Assembly (NCBI RefSeq): GCF_000478275.1
Contig: NZ_ASJB01000031.1
Coordinates: 179,850 to 243,849 of the forward strand
Direction: 5' to 3'
Length of the DNA: 64,000 nucleotides
From: Amycolatopsis orientalis DSM 40040 = KCTC 9412
Lineage (GTDB): Bacteria; Actinomycetota; Actinomycetes; Mycobacteriales; Pseudonocardiaceae
Shown here: positions 53,657-62,758 of the stretch, one piece after another
How the letters are laid out: each line of letters begins with the position of its first letter
Numbering within the stretch: position 1 is the first letter of the stretch
Program-made: the position numbers and the translations under genes
The notes under the pieces: generated by a model
Database searches by the model: none
Told to the model about the DNA's origin: nothing
Seen by the model: only the letters and a program-made list of their open reading frames with translations

Positions 53657-54454
53657 ATGACGAACCTGAAGTTCAGCGGCGAGGTCGCCGGGTTCTACCG
53701 GCGCTACCGCCGCGGCTACCCGGAGGCCGTCCTCGACGCACTGGTCACCGAATTCGGGCTCACCACCGAAGACACGGTGCTGGACCTCGGCTGCGGGACC
53801 GGTCAGCTGACCCTGCCGCTCGCCGCCAGGACGCGGGCGGTCGTCGGCATGGACCCGGAGCCCGACATGCTGGCGCAGGCCAGGAACGCGGCCGCCGGGG
53901 TCGCGAACGTGCTCTGGCTGGTCGGCGCGGACAGTGACGTCCGCGCGCTGGAACTGGTGCTGGGCGCGGAGAAGCTCGGCGCGGTGACCATCGGGCAGGC
54001 GCTGCACTGGATGGACCACGAGACCCTGTTCCCCGCGCTGCACTCCATGCTGCGGCCGGGTGGCGGCGTCGCGGTGGTCACCAACGGCGCCCCGATGTGG
54101 CTGCACGACACCCCGTGGTCGAACGCGCTCCGCGAATACCTCTCCGGTTGGCTGGGGAAGCCGCTTGTCCGCACCTGGGGCGCCGAGCAGGAGGAGCAGG
54201 ACCGCTACCGCGCGAGTCTGGCGGCGGCCGGGTTCACGACCGGGGAAACGGACGTCGAGTACGAGGACGAGATCGACCTCGAACACCTCGTCGGCGCGGT
54301 GTACTCCGCGATGCCGGAGGATCTGCTGCCGAAACCGGACGAGCGCGCGGGGTTCGAGGAACGGCTCAGCGTGGCCGTGTCACCGTACGCCCCGTTCGTC
54401 GAGCCGGTGCGGGTGCGCGTGGTGAGCGGCCGGAAGGGCGCGACCTCGGTCTGA
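53657..54454 (+). CDS. Class I SAM-dependent methyltransferase
   Basis: The 265-residue protein has a Rossmann-type SAM site, VLDLGCGTGQLTLPLA, with MDPEPDML as the acidic loop and GQALHWMD as motif IV. The substrate is unknown. It converges on the aminotransferase gene with only six bases between stops, so there is no room for a terminator between them. Confidence 0.9.
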   Translation: MTNLKFSGEVAGFYRRYRRGYPEAVLDALVTEFGLTTEDTVLDLGCGTGQLTLPLAARTRAVVGMDPEPDMLAQARNAAAGVANVLWLVGADSDVRALELVLGAEKLGAVTIGQALHWMDHETLFPALHSMLRPGGGVAVVTNGAPMWLHDTPWSNALREYLSGWLGKPLVRTWGAEQEEQDRYRASLAAAGFTTGETDVEYEDEIDLEHLVGAVYSAMPEDLLPKPDERAGFEERLSVAVSPYAPFVEPVRVRVVSGRKGATSV

Positions 54455-54460
54455 GCCCGC

Positions 54461-55831
54461 CTACCGTGCCGGGCCACAGCGCTCGATCGCGCCGAACAGG
54501 ATCTCGCAGGCGATTTCGACCTCCTCGGCGGTCACGGTGAGCGGGGGCATCAGCCGGATCACGCTGTCGTCGCGGCCGCCGAGTTCGACGATCAGTCCTT
54601 GCCGCAACGCGTCCGCCTGCACGTCGCGGGCGTAGCCGCCCGCCGGGCGGCCGTCGCGCGGATCACTCAGCTCGATCCCCCACATCAGGCCGAGGCCGCG
54701 CACCTCACGGACCCAGACGTGATCGCGCAAGGTGGCGAGCCGTTGTTCGAGCTGCCGCCCACGCTGCCGGACGTTGCCCAGCACGTCGTCGCGCCGCACG
54801 ATGTGGACGGCCGCCGCGCCCGCGGCGAACGCGGCCTGGTTGCCCCGGAACGTGCCGGTGTGCGCACCGGGCGCCCAGCCGTCCAGGCGCCGGTCGTAGA
54901 GGATCACCGCCACCGGAAGTCCCACTCCGCTCAGCGCCTTCGAGGCGATGATCACGTCCGGTTCGATGCCGTACCGCTCGAACGCGAACCAGGTCCCGGT
55001 GCGGCCGCAGCCGGTCTGTACCTCGTCGACGACGAGCGGGATGTCCAGCTCCGCGGTCAGCGCGCGGACACGCCGTACGAAGTCCCGGGTCGCCGGGATG
55101 ATCCCGCCCTCGCCTTGCACCAGCTCCAGGATCACCGCGGCGGGAAGCGGGATGCCGCCGTTGGGGTCCCGCAGCGAACGCTCCAGCAAGCTCACGCAGT
55201 TGGTCTCGCAGGTGTCCGGAGAGAGGCCCACCGGACACCGGGCGCAGTAGGAGTACGGGAAGAAGTGCACCCCGGGCACACCGTTGGCGATCGGCCGTTT
55301 CTGCGCGACGAGACCGGTCAGCGCCATCGCGGCGTGGCTGGAGCCGTGGAACCCGCCCTGGAAGGACACCAGGTCACCACGGCCGGTGGCGGTCTTGCAG
55401 AGTTTGATCGCGGCGTCCACCGCGTTGGCCCCGCCGGGGCCGCAGAAGTGCATACGCATCCGCGAGCGCAGCTCCGGCGGCAGCATGGACAGCTGAGCGT
55501 CGACGAACTCGCGTTTCGCCGGGGTCGGGAAGTCCAGTCCGTGGGTGAGCACGTGCAGTTGTTCGCCTGCCGCGTGCACCAGTTCGGGATGATTGTGCCC
55601 GAGGGAGAGCACCCCCGCGCCCGCCAGGAAGTCGAGGAAGACGTTCCCGTCCATGTCCCACAGATAACTTCCCTGCCCGCCCGCGATCGCGATGGGCAGG
55701 TGGCGCGGATACGCTCGCGCGCTGGATTCCCACTGTCGCTGGTGTTCGAGGTACTCGGCCGAGCGCGGGCCGGGCAGTGCGCCCTCGACGCGAGGCGCCG
55801 GTACCGGCCTCGCCGTGGGGGTGTGCGTCAT
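54461..55831 (-). CDS. dat: Diaminobutyrate-2-oxoglutarate aminotransferase (class III)
   Basis: The 456-residue PLP enzyme shows class III aminotransferase motifs: YLWDMDGNVFLDFLAGAGVL, GPGGANAVDAAIKL, SFQGGFHGSSHAAM, VVDEVQTGCGRTG and the lysine in IIASKALSGVGLP. These fit the diaminobutyrate (DABA) aminotransferases, which convert aspartate semialdehyde and glutamate to 2,4-diaminobutyrate. Its ATG overlaps the stop of the peptide synthetase gene, tying monomer supply to polymer synthesis. No ectA or ectC is nearby, so ectoine synthesis is unlikely to be its purpose. Confidence 0.88.
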   Translation of the reverse strand: MTHTPTARPVPAPRVEGALPGPRSAEYLEHQRQWESSARAYPRHLPIAIAGGQGSYLWDMDGNVFLDFLAGAGVLSLGHNHPELVHAAGEQLHVLTHGLDFPTPAKREFVDAQLSMLPPELRSRMRMHFCGPGGANAVDAAIKLCKTATGRGDLVSFQGGFHGSSHAAMALTGLVAQKRPIANGVPGVHFFPYSYCARCPVGLSPDTCETNCVSLLERSLRDPNGGIPLPAAVILELVQGEGGIIPATRDFVRRVRALTAELDIPLVVDEVQTGCGRTGTWFAFERYGIEPDVIIASKALSGVGLPVAVILYDRRLDGWAPGAHTGTFRGNQAAFAAGAAAVHIVRRDDVLGNVRQRGRQLEQRLATLRDHVWVREVRGLGLMWGIELSDPRDGRPAGGYARDVQADALRQGLIVELGGRDDSVIRLMPPLTVTAEEVEIACEILFGAIERCGPAR

Positions 55832-58800
55832 GGCAGCCTCCTGGTCGTGGTGATCTCTCGTGTCGTACCGAACTCGACCGCCGGATTGGCGTGCCAGCGG
55901 GTTCCGCCGGGCACCGCGGTGCCCTTCATCACGAACGCGTCCGCCTCGGCGATCGACGCCTCCGCCATCGTCACTCCATAGTGGACGAAGGCGCCGGTGC
56001 CGAGGGTGCATCCCGCGCCGATGGTGATGCGGTCGGATTTGAACGTGCCGTCCTCGAGCGAATGCCCCTGCACGACGGTGTGCTGGTTGAGCACGCAGTC
56101 GTCGCCGATGCTCACCAAGGACCGTTCCGGGACCGCGCACCCGTCGTCGAAGACGCGGCGGCCGATCCGGACGCCGAGACAGCGCAGCAGGAAGGGCTTG
56201 AACGGCGTCCCGCTGAACAACGCGAGATAGCGGGCGGGACTGAGCTTCCAGAACCGTTCGTGCCGCCAGAACACCGGATCGTAGATCGAGCAGAACCGGG
56301 GCCGCAGCGCCCGGAAACCCTGTACGGCGAGTTCCGCCAGCATGAGGTACGCGACCGAGAACACCAGCGACGCCACGATGCCGCCGCCGACGGCGAGCGA
56401 GCCGGACCGTTCGTGCAGGACACCGGCCGCGGTGCCGATCAGCAGGACGCCGAGCAGATGCAGCCAGTGCACCAGCAGGTAGAGGAGGATCGTGGCGGTG
56501 TTGTGGCGGTTCTTCGCTCGCAGGCCCCGGCGCAGGGCTTCCCCGGTCCCGAGGTGCTCGAACCCGGTGTCCCGGCGGACGGTTCTGGGGATTTCGAACG
56601 CGGGCGACCCGAGCAGCCCGACGTTCTCCCGGACCGGCCCGTCCAGCGGGACGAGGACCTTGGTGGCCAGCAGGCAGTTCCGGCCGATCCGCGCACCCGG
56701 CGGATAGGCGATCTCGTTGCCCAGGAACGCCTGCGGCGCGACGGAGGTCCTGCGCAACCGGAACGACGAGGCGGAGAAGTCCGCGTTGAGCAGCGAAAGG
56801 CCGTCCGAGACCATCGTCCCGGTGCCGACCGTGCTGAGGAACGGGGTCTCGTGTTTGACCTCGACCCCGAAGTTGGAGCCCGTCTGCTGGATCGTCGACA
56901 GGTCGTACCCCAGCGCACGCAGGTAGTGGACGATGTAACTGCTGTCACCGAACAGATAGGTGAAAGCCCGCAGGTTGGTCAGCCGGGCGACCAGCCGCTG
57001 GAGCGCGAAATGCCTGCCGTAGAGCGGATACACCTTTTCCGGCCGGAGGAACAGCCCGAGCAGGCGGGGGATGGTGAGGACGACCGCCAGTCCGGCGAGC
57101 AAGGCGCCGAAGTACAGCAGCGCCGAATCGGCGATCTGGCCGCGGTAGAACTCCCAGCTCGTGAAGTCCGCCGTCGTCGTGAACCAGCGATCGGCGAACA
57201 TGCCCGCCCCGCCCATCGTCACGGGCAGCGTCACCAGCAGCAGGAGCAACAGACTGGACGAGCAGTAGACGAACGGCCTGAGCCTGCTCCGCGCTCCCGT
57301 GGCCAGCGCCCGGTAGTCCACAGTGGATGGTCGCGCGGGCGATCCGTGCCAGCGTTCCCCGCCGGGGACCGTCTGCCCGGTGTTCAGGGACGACGAATGG
57401 CCGAGCTGCGCGTCGTCGCCGAGTGCCGTGCCGATGTCGAGCACGGTCATTTCACCGACGAAGGCGTTGGCGCCGAGGGTGACCCGGCCGGTCTGGATCC
57501 GGCCTGCCCTGGCCCGGTAGCACGAGAAGTAGGCGTCCTTCCGGATGACCGCCCCGGCGCCGACGCGGAGCAGGTCGGTGCAGACCGGCGGATTCCGGGA
57601 CAGGATCATCGCGCCTTCGCCGATGTCCGCACCGAGTGCCCGCAGGTACCACGAGTAGAGCGGCGTGCCGACGAACAGCATCAGCGGACTGAACCGGATC
57701 AGCGTCTTGACCGTCCAGAACCGCAGGTAGCCGAAACTCCACAACGGGATCTCCCCCGGTTTCCACCGGCCGACGATCACCCACTTCGCCAGGACCGGCA
57801 CCACGGAGAGAACGACGAAGACGACGAGCCCGAGTCCGACAGCGCGTGCGTAGCTCTCGGCGAAGCTTGTCGCGGCGTCGATCCAGGCGAATCCCGTGTC
57901 GAGGATCCAGCCCGAACCGGCGGCGTAGGCGAGGAAGGCCAGGAGCTGGAACGCTCCACAAAGGACATACGCCGCGGTGGACGCCCGGCGCGGTTTCTCG
58001 GCACGAGCGACCGTGACCGGGCCGGCGGTGGAAACCGACTCCGCGAGACCGCGGACCGTGGGGTTGAGGTAGACGTCCCTCGCCGAGAGCGGCCCGACGT
58101 CCCCGCGCTCGCGGACCAGGCCACAGAACTTGGCCAGCAGCAGGGAATCGGCGCCGTAGTCGTCGAAGAAATGCGCCGTCGCGGAGATCCGCTCGATCCC
58201 GAGTACCCGGCTCAACGCCTCCGCCAGGTTGGTTTCGGTCTCGGTGGCCGGCGCCACGTACTCGATATCGTTCCCCGCTCGTCGCGGGCCGCTGGGCGCC
58301 GGCAGATGCTTGCGATCGGCTTTGCCCGCCGGGGTCAGCGGGACGCGGTCGAGCCGTTCGAGATAGGCGGGCACCATGTAGCCCGGCAGCAGTTCCGCCA
58401 GGCGGCGACGCAGGTCCGCGGGGTCGAGGTCCGCCTTGTCGCGGCGCAGGCTGTAGTAGGCGACGAGTTCGGTCGTGCCGGGTTCCGGCTGGTGGGTCTC
58501 GACCACCGCCTGGGCGATCCCCGGTATCCGCAGCAGGATCGATTCGATCTCGGTGAGTTCGACCCGGTAGCCGCGGATCTTCACCTGCGTATCGGCGCGG
58601 CCGTGGTACTCGATCTCCCCGTCCGGGGTGATCCGGCCCAGGTCGCCGGTGCGGTAGATGCGGCGGGACGGGTTGTCGCCGATACCGAGGAAGTCCGGGA
58701 TGAACGCGCGCTCGGTCAGGTCGGGCCGGTTCAGGTAGCCCCCGGCGAGACCGATCCCGGCGATGCCGATCTCCCCCGGTTCACCGGCGGCCAGCGCCCT

Positions 58801-59892
58801 GGGCTCGTCCGGATCGAGGATGACGACCGAATAGGTGGGCAGGGGTACCCCGATGGTCACCGGCCGGTCCGGGCGCAGCACCGACCACGTCGCGGTGACA
58901 GTGGCCTCCGTCGGGCCGTAGACGTTCAGGAATCGCCTGTCCGCGCGGTGCCAACGGCGCACGAGGTCTTCGGGGCACGCTTCACCGGACACCAGGAGGA
59001 AGCGCAGCAGGGGCAGATCTTCGTCGAGGCTGGCCAGCAAGGTCGGGACACAGCACAACGCGGTGACCCGGTTGTCCCGCAGGAATTCGAGCAGGTCGTG
59101 GCCGACGAGGGCGGCACCGCCGGGTTTCGGCACGAGCGTCGCGCCGCTCAGCAACGGGACCCAGATCTCCTCGACCGAGAAGTCGAACGCGATCGTCATG
59201 CCCTGGTAGACCCGGTCGGTGCCCTGGACGCCGTAGACGTCGGCGGCGACCCGGACGAAGTTGCAGATCGAGGCGTGGTCGATCGTCACCCCTTTCGGGC
59301 GGCCGGTCGAGCCGGAGGTGTAGACGACGTAACAGAGTTCGTCCGCCGGTGTGCCTTTCTCGGCCTCGCTGAGCCGTCCGCCCGGCAGCGCGGCGATCCG
59401 GTCGGAGTCCTCGTCGAGGCAGATCACGCCGACGCCGTCCGGCCCGATCCGGTCGCGTAAGGCGGAATTCGACACCACCAGGCGGACGCCGGCGTCCTGG
59501 ACGATCCAGGCGAGCCGGTCGTCCGGGAACCCCGCGTCCAGCGGCACATACGCCGCGTTGACCTTGAGCACGGCCAGCATCGCGACGTAGGGATGGACCG
59601 GTTCGTCGAACAACAGCCCGATCCGGTCGCCGGGCCGCACCCCGTGCGCTCGCAGATGCCGGGCGAGCCGGTTGGCCCGCTCGTCCAACCCGTCGAAGGT
59701 GAGCCTCGTGCCCCCGGCGTCCACCGCGAGACGAGCGCCGAGACCGTCGGCACGCAGCCGGTCGCAGAGCCGCTCGTACAACTGCTCCAGCCGGTCGCCG
59801 ACGCTCCAGCGAATCCCCTGTTCGTGGCCGTCACACGTGAGGACCAGGCCATCGGCGGTGAACTGACCCGACGGCTGCCCGTACGGGCTCAT
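55828..59892 (-). CDS. pls: Pls-type membrane-bound amino acid homopolymer synthetase
   Basis: The 1354-residue protein has an adenylation domain (about 30-530; YTSGSTGRPKG, FDFSVEE at 236-242, YGPTEATV, Lys524 in PAGKADRK), a carrier domain with Ser583 in DDYGADSLLL, and then several membrane helices alternating with three soluble, hexapeptide-repeat-like segments; there is no thioesterase. This is the Pls architecture of epsilon-poly-lysine synthetase. Pocket residues read by alignment to GrsA are D235, F236, E239, C278, L299, S301, V322, V330, T331, K517 in GrsA numbering; E239 suits a basic side chain. Coupled to ask and dat, it most likely polymerises diaminobutyrate. Confidence 0.88.
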   Translation of the reverse strand: MSPYGQPSGQFTADGLVLTCDGHEQGIRWSVGDRLEQLYERLCDRLRADGLGARLAVDAGGTRLTFDGLDERANRLARHLRAHGVRPGDRIGLLFDEPVHPYVAMLAVLKVNAAYVPLDAGFPDDRLAWIVQDAGVRLVVSNSALRDRIGPDGVGVICLDEDSDRIAALPGGRLSEAEKGTPADELCYVVYTSGSTGRPKGVTIDHASICNFVRVAADVYGVQGTDRVYQGMTIAFDFSVEEIWVPLLSGATLVPKPGGAALVGHDLLEFLRDNRVTALCCVPTLLASLDEDLPLLRFLLVSGEACPEDLVRRWHRADRRFLNVYGPTEATVTATWSVLRPDRPVTIGVPLPTYSVVILDPDEPRALAAGEPGEIGIAGIGLAGGYLNRPDLTERAFIPDFLGIGDNPSRRIYRTGDLGRITPDGEIEYHGRADTQVKIRGYRVELTEIESILLRIPGIAQAVVETHQPEPGTTELVAYYSLRRDKADLDPADLRRRLAELLPGYMVPAYLERLDRVPLTPAGKADRKHLPAPSGPRRAGNDIEYVAPATETETNLAEALSRVLGIERISATAHFFDDYGADSLLLAKFCGLVRERGDVGPLSARDVYLNPTVRGLAESVSTAGPVTVARAEKPRRASTAAYVLCGAFQLLAFLAYAAGSGWILDTGFAWIDAATSFAESYARAVGLGLVVFVVLSVVPVLAKWVIVGRWKPGEIPLWSFGYLRFWTVKTLIRFSPLMLFVGTPLYSWYLRALGADIGEGAMILSRNPPVCTDLLRVGAGAVIRKDAYFSCYRARAGRIQTGRVTLGANAFVGEMTVLDIGTALGDDAQLGHSSSLNTGQTVPGGERWHGSPARPSTVDYRALATGARSRLRPFVYCSSSLLLLLLVTLPVTMGGAGMFADRWFTTTADFTSWEFYRGQIADSALLYFGALLAGLAVVLTIPRLLGLFLRPEKVYPLYGRHFALQRLVARLTNLRAFTYLFGDSSYIVHYLRALGYDLSTIQQTGSNFGVEVKHETPFLSTVGTGTMVSDGLSLLNADFSASSFRLRRTSVAPQAFLGNEIAYPPGARIGRNCLLATKVLVPLDGPVRENVGLLGSPAFEIPRTVRRDTGFEHLGTGEALRRGLRAKNRHNTATILLYLLVHWLHLLGVLLIGTAAGVLHERSGSLAVGGGIVASLVFSVAYLMLAELAVQGFRALRPRFCSIYDPVFWRHERFWKLSPARYLALFSGTPFKPFLLRCLGVRIGRRVFDDGCAVPERSLVSIGDDCVLNQHTVVQGHSLEDGTFKSDRITIGAGCTLGTGAFVHYGVTMAEASIAEADAFVMKGTAVPGGTRWHANPAVEFGTTREITTTRRLP

Positions 59893-61157
59893 CGCGCGTC
59901 CTCCGCCAAGCCGAACGAGTCGTGCAGGGCGCGGACGGTCGTGTCGACGGCGTCCGCGGGGATCACGGCGGTGAGGCGCGACTGCGACGTCGTCATCGAC
60001 GGCACCGTGACCCGGCGGCCGGCGAGGATCCGCAGCAGCTCCGGCAGGAAGCCGGGCGGATCGAGCAACGCGGTGCCGACCACCGACACGGAGCCGAGTT
60101 CCTCCAGAACCGTGGAGCGAGCCTCCAGCTCCATCGCGAGTGCGCCGATCGGCGGGCCGAGCGGCTCCGAACCGCGGACGGTGAACCGCAGCTCACCGGG
60201 ATCGGGCCAGCTCAGGTTCTCGGGTCTCACCCCGCTGCCCGCCAGTGTCGCGAGCACGCGGGCGTACTGGTCCGGGCCGGAGGGCGAGACCTGGACCCGG
60301 ACCAGTCGCACGTCGCGTTCGTGCGCGATTCCGATGACGCGGGGAGTTCCCTCCAGCGAGGCCTCTCCCGCCGCGACGACGGTGGAGGGACCGGACTCCG
60401 AGGAATGCGCCACCCGCACCGCCACCCCGTGACGGCGCGCTAGCTCGACGGAGCGGGGATGCAGCACGCGGGCACCGAGCCCGGCGAGTTCGACCATGGT
60501 GTCGTAGGAGACCGTCCGGACCGGCCGGGTGTCCGGGACGATCCTGGGGTCGGCCGTGCGCACCCCGTGGACGTCGGTGAGGATCTCGCATTCGGCGCCG
60601 CCGAGCGCGGCCGCGAGCGCCACCGCGGTGGTGTCGGAACCGCCCCTGCCCAGCGTCAGCAGTTCGCCGTCGGCGTCCCGTCCCTGGAACCCGGCGACCA
60701 CCACGACCTGCGCGGAGCGCAGCCAGGCGACGATCTTGCCTGGATCGACCCCCACGATGGCCGCCGCTCCCGGTTCACCGCTCACCTCGATCCCCGCCTG
60801 GTCGCCGGACAGCGAGACGGCTTCGATCCCGCGCTCGGTCAGCGCCATGGCGAGCACCGCCGCGGAGACCTGTTCCCCGGTGGCCATCAGCTGGTCGAGC
60901 TCCCGTGGAGCGGGTGGTTCGGCGAACTCCCCGGCCAAGGCGATCAGCCGGTCGGTGGTGTCCCCCATCGCCGACACGACCAGGACCATCCGCGTTCCCG
61001 CCGCGGCGATCCCGGCCACCTCCTCGGCCACGTCGTTCACCATTCCCGGCGTGGCCAGCGACGAGCCACCGTATTTTCGTATGACCAGCCCCTCGCTGCG
61101 CGCCTTCGGTAAAGGTCGGTGCATGCTGACATCGAGACTCGGGGAAGAATTCACCAT
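59889..61157 (-). CDS. ask: Aspartate kinase
   Basis: The 422-residue protein has VIRKYGGSSLATPGMVNDVA, LMATGEQVSAAVLAMAL, GRGGSDTTAVALAAAL and two C-terminal ACT domains (about 265-410). It phosphorylates aspartate, the first step to aspartate semialdehyde and on to diaminobutyrate or lysine. No aspartate semialdehyde dehydrogenase gene follows it, unlike the housekeeping ask-asd pair, so this is a dedicated second copy. Its stop overlaps the pls start (ATGA). ATG at 61157 with AAGGA close upstream is chosen; ATG at 61124 is an alternative. Confidence 0.9.
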   Translation of the reverse strand: MVNSSPSLDVSMHRPLPKARSEGLVIRKYGGSSLATPGMVNDVAEEVAGIAAAGTRMVLVVSAMGDTTDRLIALAGEFAEPPAPRELDQLMATGEQVSAAVLAMALTERGIEAVSLSGDQAGIEVSGEPGAAAIVGVDPGKIVAWLRSAQVVVVAGFQGRDADGELLTLGRGGSDTTAVALAAALGGAECEILTDVHGVRTADPRIVPDTRPVRTVSYDTMVELAGLGARVLHPRSVELARRHGVAVRVAHSSESGPSTVVAAGEASLEGTPRVIGIAHERDVRLVRVQVSPSGPDQYARVLATLAGSGVRPENLSWPDPGELRFTVRGSEPLGPPIGALAMELEARSTVLEELGSVSVVGTALLDPPGFLPELLRILAGRRVTVPSMTTSQSRLTAVIPADAVDTTVRALHDSFGLAEDAR

Positions 61158-61757
61158 TTTCCTTAGTAGATCGACACGCCGGCCGTTTTCGCATTCGGAC
61201 AATCAGCCCGTCGCAAATCACCGCGATCACGGCCGGACATACGACGGGGCGCGGAACCTCTTGCCGGGCAAGGCGTCCTCATGAGGCGACAGGTTTGAAA
61301 AGTAGTGCGGGCGAGTTTCCACTGGTACCTCCATAAGCACGAAAGACCGGTCGTCCGTTCCTCGCAGGCCATAACCCTGCGACAGCGGGCGATGTTATAG
61401 CTGCAAACAGCCGAGTTCGTAGGAAGTAGGTCAGAAGAATGACAAATTCACAGTCATTTCGAAATCCGAGGAAACGAGTGCGTGACAAAACGGAACTAAT
61501 TACCGCACACGCCGGAATTTACGAGATCCTTTTACCTGTCCGGAAACCGTCAAAGGAGCCAGGATGCACCGAAGGTCGAAACCCGGCATTTCTTCCCGGA
61601 GTACGTAAAGAGGACACGGTGCTTTGTCACGCCGGGGCGTCGGCCTGAAGCGGCCGGCTGTCCATTATGGACGCCGGCCGCCACCGTGGCGGGTTCGCGG
61701 GCGGCCTGGAGCCCTGCGACAGCGGGATCCGGTGGTCCCGCGCGGTCGTGACGACGG
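61158..61757. other. AT-rich leader and promoter region of the ask-pls-dat operon
   Basis: This 600-base gap lies between the divergently read ask operon start and the end of the DinB gene. From about 61,140 to 61,620 the base composition falls clearly below that of the flanking genes (for example 61441-61500 is only around 40 percent GC). Two short frames of 69 codons (61439-61648 plus, 61279-61488 minus) have no coding-like third-position bias, so I leave them out. The region probably carries the promoter and regulator sites of the operon. Confidence 0.6.
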
Positions 61758-62348
61758 TCAGGCCGTGGCCGGACCGGCGGCTTTGGCCGCCCGCTCGATT
61801 TCCGCCCGCCGCCGCTCCCAGAACGCCGCGTCCTCACCCCTCCGGGTCATGCCCGCCTCATCCATCTCGACCCGGCCGTCCAGGTGTTCGCGCAGGATGT
61901 CGGCGTGCCCGGCGTGCCGGTTGGTCTCGGTGAGAATATGGACCATGACGTTGAACAGCTTCACGTCAGGACGCGGCCACCAGGGCACGTGACCGGGCGA
62001 GTCGATGGCGAGGGCGTCGATGGTCGCGTCGGAGTGTTCGCAGACGCGCCGGTAGCGGCTGATGATCTCTTCGCGCGTTTCGTGTTCGGTCGCCCACAGG
62101 TCGGCACCGCGCTGTCCGGGATCGTCCCACCGGGGAGCGGGCTCGGGGAAGGGCCGGCCGAAGACCTCGCCGAAGTACCGGGACTCCCACAGTGACAGGT
62201 GCTTGACCAGACCGAGAAGGTTGGTGCCGGTCGAGGTCAAGGGACGACGGATGTCGTACTCGGACAGCCCGTCGAGCTTCCGGATCATCGCCTCACGGAT
62301 CTCCCGGAGGTCGCCGTGCAGGTACTCCTTCGCGAAATCATCGATCAT
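61758..62348 (-). CDS. DinB-family (DUF664) protein
   Basis: The 196-residue protein has the DinB/DUF664 four-helix pattern, with GLVKHLSLWESRYFGEVF supplying the first metal-binding histidine and VHILTETNRHAGHADILRE the second and third. These proteins bind a metal and are often thiol-dependent transferases or of unknown function. A nearby ATG at 62360 is an alternative start. It reads toward the AT-rich leader of ask. Confidence 0.88.
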   Translation of the reverse strand: MIDDFAKEYLHGDLREIREAMIRKLDGLSEYDIRRPLTSTGTNLLGLVKHLSLWESRYFGEVFGRPFPEPAPRWDDPGQRGADLWATEHETREEIISRYRRVCEHSDATIDALAIDSPGHVPWWPRPDVKLFNVMVHILTETNRHAGHADILREHLDGRVEMDEAGMTRRGEDAAFWERRRAEIERAAKAAGPATA

Positions 62349-62472
62349 GCTCACGAGCATGCCCCAATTCGCCCGACGGACGCGGCGACTTCCGCGGACT
62401 GGATGGGGCATCGGCTCCGCACGGCCACCACCCTGCGGAAGCACTGCGGCTGCCCTTTGCCCGCGGCGGCGT

Positions 62473-62525
62473 GTCATGAAAGGTCCCCATAGGACGAATT
62501 TCGTCCTATGGGGACCCCTCATGAC
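62473..62525. repeat. 53-base palindromic repeat (17-bp perfect inner stem)
   Basis: The arms 62482-62498 and 62500-62516 pair perfectly around one base; the left one is GGTCCCCATAGGACGAA. After a 2-base mismatch the outer GTCATGA/TCATGAC pairs again, giving 24 pairs. It lies between divergent genes, so a simple terminator role is unlikely. Its GTCCCC/GGGGAC core recalls the CCCCTT blocks of other intergenic repeats here. Confidence 0.8.
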
Positions 62526-62737
62526 ATCGGAAGGTGTGCGCGGACCCGACCGGTCCCGGCACCTGAAGCGGCACCGGCAGGCGACAGCAACTGCGGCAGA
62601 CATCCCCGGCCAGCAACGACATCGTGCCCAGACCGCAGGCCTCGGCACACTCCAGCGCGTACCGGACGCTGGCCAGCTCCTCGCCCGACGGACGCGGCTC
62701 CTCGACGTATTCCAGGTCGGCCAGACAAGTAATCTTC

Positions 62738-62758
62738 AGCGGACAGCGGACAGCGGAC
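62738..62758. repeat. Three tandem AGCGGAC heptamers
   Basis: The heptamer AGCGGAC is present three times head to tail, followed by AGCGGGAGCAGG just before the ribosome binding site of the gene at 62781. Slippage could alter the spacing of that leader. Confidence 0.6.

Noticed and set aside
55777..59460. 1227-codon plus-strand frame opposite pls
   Set aside because: Antisense shadow of the synthetase; Arg/Asp/Gly/Val-rich with no recognisable motif.
61439..61648. Two short frames in the AT-rich leader (61439-61648 plus, 61279-61488 minus)
   Set aside because: Third positions do not show the G/C bias of real genes here and neither has a clear ribosome binding site.
62738..62758. Tandem AGCGGAC copies as the start of a CRISPR array
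   Set aside because: Units are seven bases with no spacers, so this is a simple tandem repeat.
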